From Sporolactobacillus sp. Y61 (GTDB lineage: Bacteria > Bacillota > Bacilli > Bacillales > Sporolactobacillaceae), in NCBI RefSeq assembly GCF_040529185.1, contig NZ_CP159510.1, positions 2,728,001 to 2,792,000 on the forward strand: 64,000 nucleotides of DNA. Reading direction: 5' to 3'. The first letter of the stretch is position 1. The number at the start of each line of letters is the position of its first letter. This document shows positions 61,945-64,000 of the stretch, piece after piece. The position numbers and the translations under genes are program-made. The notes under the pieces are model-generated. The model made no database searches and was not told the DNA's origin. It worked only from the letters and a program-made list of their open reading frames with translations.

Positions 61945-62988
61945 TCAGTTTCTTTTGGCTAATGAAGTGGCCCGGCTTTTCTTACGGAATAAATGCAGGT
62001 TCTCAAGAGAGCGTCCTGTTCCGATTGCGACACAGTCGAGAGGATTTTCTGCGACAATCACCGGCATTTTCGTTTCATCGCTGAGCACGTGGTCAAGATT
62101 ATGCAGCAAGGCACCGCCGCCTGTCATCACAATGCCCCGATCCATAATATCAGCTGCCAGTTCCGGCGGCGTTTTCTCAAGCGTCACTTTGACTGTTTCC
62201 ACAATCCGGCCCACCGTATCGCTTAGTGCCGCTGCTACTTCTTTACCGGTGACTTCAATCGTTTTTGGCAGACCTGTCAGAAGATCCCGGCCGCGAATAT
62301 CCATTTTGGCCCTTTCCTGTTCTTCTGAATGACCTGCGGAGCCAATTTCGAGTTTCAGCGTCTCCGCCGTTCTTTCACCAATCATCAGATTATATGATTT
62401 CTTAATATACTGAATAATGGCTTCATCCATGTCATCACCGGCAATGCGGATCGACTGACTGGTCACAATACCACCGAGAGAAATAATAGCCACTTCAGTC
62501 GTACCACCACCGATGTCGACAACCATACTCCCCGTGGGTTCCCAAACCGGAAGATCTGCGCCAACTGCTGCCGCAAAAGGTTCTTCAATGGTATAGGCTT
62601 CACGTGCCCCGGCCTGTTTTGTAGCATCCTCAACGGCACGCTTTTCAACCGCAGTAATGCCGGAGGGCACACAAACCATTACATTCGGCTTACGTGAAAA
62701 AACGGAGCGTTTCTTCTGTGCTTCATTTATAAAATATTTCATCATTGTCGCCGTTGTATCAAAATCAGCAATCACACCATCCTTCATCGGACGTACGGCA
62801 ACAATGTTTCCAGGCGTTCTGCCAATCATATCTTTTGCCGGACTTCCCACCGCTTCAATCAGTCCGCTGTCCGTATGCAGGGCAACCACAGAGGGTTCCC
62901 TTACAACGACACCTTTCCCTCTGACATAAACAAGCGTGTTCGCCGTCCCGAGGTCAATCCCCATATCTCTAGAAAATCCGCCAAACAT
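61945..62988 (-). CDS. mreB: Rod shape-determining actin homologue MreB
   Basis: The 347-residue actin-like ATPase begins [22 protein letters not shown] and has the phosphate-2 [18 protein letters not shown] and adenosine motifs [15 protein letters not shown]. It polymerises under the membrane to guide wall synthesis. A TATAAT-like box upstream near 63030 (minus strand) may serve it, or it may be read from radC. Confidence 0.96.
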   Translation of the reverse strand: MFGGFSRDMGIDLGTANTLVYVRGKGVVVREPSVVALHTDSGLIEAVGSPAKDMIGRTPGNIVAVRPMKDGVIADFDTTATMMKYFINEAQKKRSVFSRKPNVMVCVPSGITAVEKRAVEDATKQAGAREAYTIEEPFAAAVGADLPVWEPTGSMVVDIGGGTTEVAIISLGGIVTSQSIRIAGDDMDEAIIQYIKKSYNLMIGERTAETLKLEIGSAGHSEEQERAKMDIRGRDLLTGLPKTIEVTGKEVAAALSDTVGRIVETVKVTLEKTPPELAADIMDRGIVMTGGGALLHNLDHVLSDETKMPVIVAENPLDCVAIGTGRSLENLHLFRKKSRATSLAKRN

Positions 62989-63091
62989 CTATGTAATCTC
63001 CCTTCAATTTGCAGAACTCATAAGTTTAATTATATCTTAATTAGGAATAAAATTATAGTGACTTCCGATTCATTTGCCTATCAACTGCCTG

Positions 63092-63793
63092 TTACATCAT
63101 TCCTTTTTGTTTCAGACTGATATATTTCCTGTCGCCGATGACAATATGGTCGAGTACATCAACACCGAGCATCTTCCCACAGGAAACCAGTCTTTTGGTC
63201 ACATCAACATCTTCGCGGCTTGGGGAAGGATCTCCGCTCGGGTGATTATGAAAACAGATCATGGACGCTGCAGAACGTCTCACCGCTTCTTTAAACACTT
63301 CACGAGGGTGAACTATGGACGCGTTCAGGCTCCCGATAAAGATCGTTGACTTGTGCAGCACCTGATTTTTTGTATTGAGAAACACGGCGACAAAATGTTC
63401 CTGCTTCAGCGTTCGCATCTCTTCCATCACAAATTGTGCTCCGTCTTCAGGTGATCGTATCGTATACCGCTGATCGCTCCGGTGTCTGACCAGCCTTTTC
63501 GCAATTTCGAAACTGGCAAGAAGCTGTACGGCCTTGGCTGTGCCAATTCCGCGAATTTTCCCCAGTTCTTCGACACTGGCTTCCTGCAGATTTTCTATGC
63601 CTCCAAATTCACTGATCAGTCTGCCTGACAGTTCAAGGACAGATTCATACCTGGATCCTGAGCGAAGTATGATAGCGAGCAGATCTCTGTCCGATAACGA
63701 TTGGGCCCCATCCCTGATCAGGCGCTCCCTTGGCCGGTCTTCACATGGAACATCCTTCATCATAATCCTTTCATCCATCCTGATCCCCCTCAT
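63092..63793 (-). CDS. radC: RadC family JAMM-domain protein
   Basis: The 233-residue protein has an N-terminal helix-hairpin-helix region (LGKIRGIGTAKAVQLLA) and the MPN/JAMM domain with HNHPSGDPSPSREDVDVTKRL near residues 180-200, giving the H-x-H-x7-D zinc ligands. Despite the name it is not firmly linked to DNA repair. It is just upstream of mreB, as in B. subtilis. Confidence 0.95.
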   Translation of the reverse strand: MRGIRMDERIMMKDVPCEDRPRERLIRDGAQSLSDRDLLAIILRSGSRYESVLELSGRLISEFGGIENLQEASVEELGKIRGIGTAKAVQLLASFEIAKRLVRHRSDQRYTIRSPEDGAQFVMEEMRTLKQEHFVAVFLNTKNQVLHKSTIFIGSLNASIVHPREVFKEAVRRSAASMICFHNHPSGDPSPSREDVDVTKRLVSCGKMLGVDVLDHIVIGDRKYISLKQKGMM

Positions 63794-63946
63794 CTGTACG
63801 TATCAGATATATGTGATCTAAACATACTCTGCCTGCGTATTTTTTTCAGAGAGAGAAATCAATATAAATGGCTTATTATGAGCGATCAATGTTAATATTT
63901 TCGACAATCATTCTATATTTATGACAATAAACACAAATTCCAACTA

Positions 63947-64000
63947 ATTATTTTTTCTCAAAGCCGATGATTTTCTGATAGGAAGCAGACAGTTCCAGCA
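63947..64000 (-). CDS. C-terminal end of an unidentified gene
   Basis: An open minus-strand frame enters from the right edge and ends LELSASYQKIIGFEKK with TAA at 63947. In B. subtilis maf and spoIIB lie upstream of radC, but these residues do not let me assign either. Only 17 codons are visible. Confidence 0.35.

Overview
The window is a stretch of chromosome from a spore-forming, monoderm member of the Bacillales. Gene content and order closely follow the Bacillus subtilis mtnN–mltG–alaS–recD2–cymR–aspS–hisS–relA–recJ–secDF–queA–ruvAB–safA–obg–spo0B–rplU–spoIVF–min–mre–radC region. Sporulation genes (spoVB, coxA, safA, spo0B, spoIVFA, spoIVFB, rsfA) are spread throughout. Base composition is moderate, and a Sporolactobacillus-like organism would fit, but that is inference. 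Nearly all genes lie on the minus strand; coordinates therefore run against transcription.

Layout, left to right. 1–5000 holds the mltG–trmR–udk–greA–yrrS operon followed by yrrT and a truncated mtnN. 5063–9206 holds alaS–ireB–ruvX–yrzB with a long attenuator-like alaS leader. 9196–16552 holds an AI-2E permease, a small zinc ribbon, recD2, a TPR protein, mnmA, its cysteine desulfurase and cymR. 16759–18881 holds rarA and an RsfA-type regulator on the plus strand. 18949–28342 is the main accessory region: a complete type IV pilus locus, with pilB-T-C-A-D-M-N-O on plus and three minor pilins divergently on minus. One of these minor pilins carries an 18-residue beta-solenoid repeat. 28377–32100 holds 6S RNA, aspS and hisS with a T-box. 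32129–40820 holds dtd, relA, apt, recJ, lapA, separate secF and secD, and a ComN-type regulator. 41027–49067 holds spoVB, small membrane proteins, yajC, tgt, queA, ruvB, ruvA and yebC. 49280–54094 holds coxA, safA, niaR, obg and spo0B. 54260–58812 holds rpmA, prp, rplU, an RNase E/G gene, spoIVFB and spoIVFA. 58949–63793 holds minD, minC, mreD, mreC, mreB and radC.

Functional themes are tRNA charging and modification (alaS, aspS, hisS, mnmA with its desulfurase, trmR, tgt, queA, dtd), recombination and repair (ruvX, recD2, rarA, recJ, ruvAB, radC), envelope and division (mltG, mreBCD, minCD, spoVB), protein export (secD, secF, yajC) and sporulation.

Six conserved genes (greA, recD2, rarA, ruvB, yebC, rng) are each interrupted by what looks like loss of one base. 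In five of them the lesion lies in or beside a short homopolymer. Sequencing or assembly error is the most economical explanation, so they are listed as frameshifted rather than assumed dead. The most novel-looking element is the pilus locus with its beta-solenoid, GspK/PilX-like candidate tip protein.
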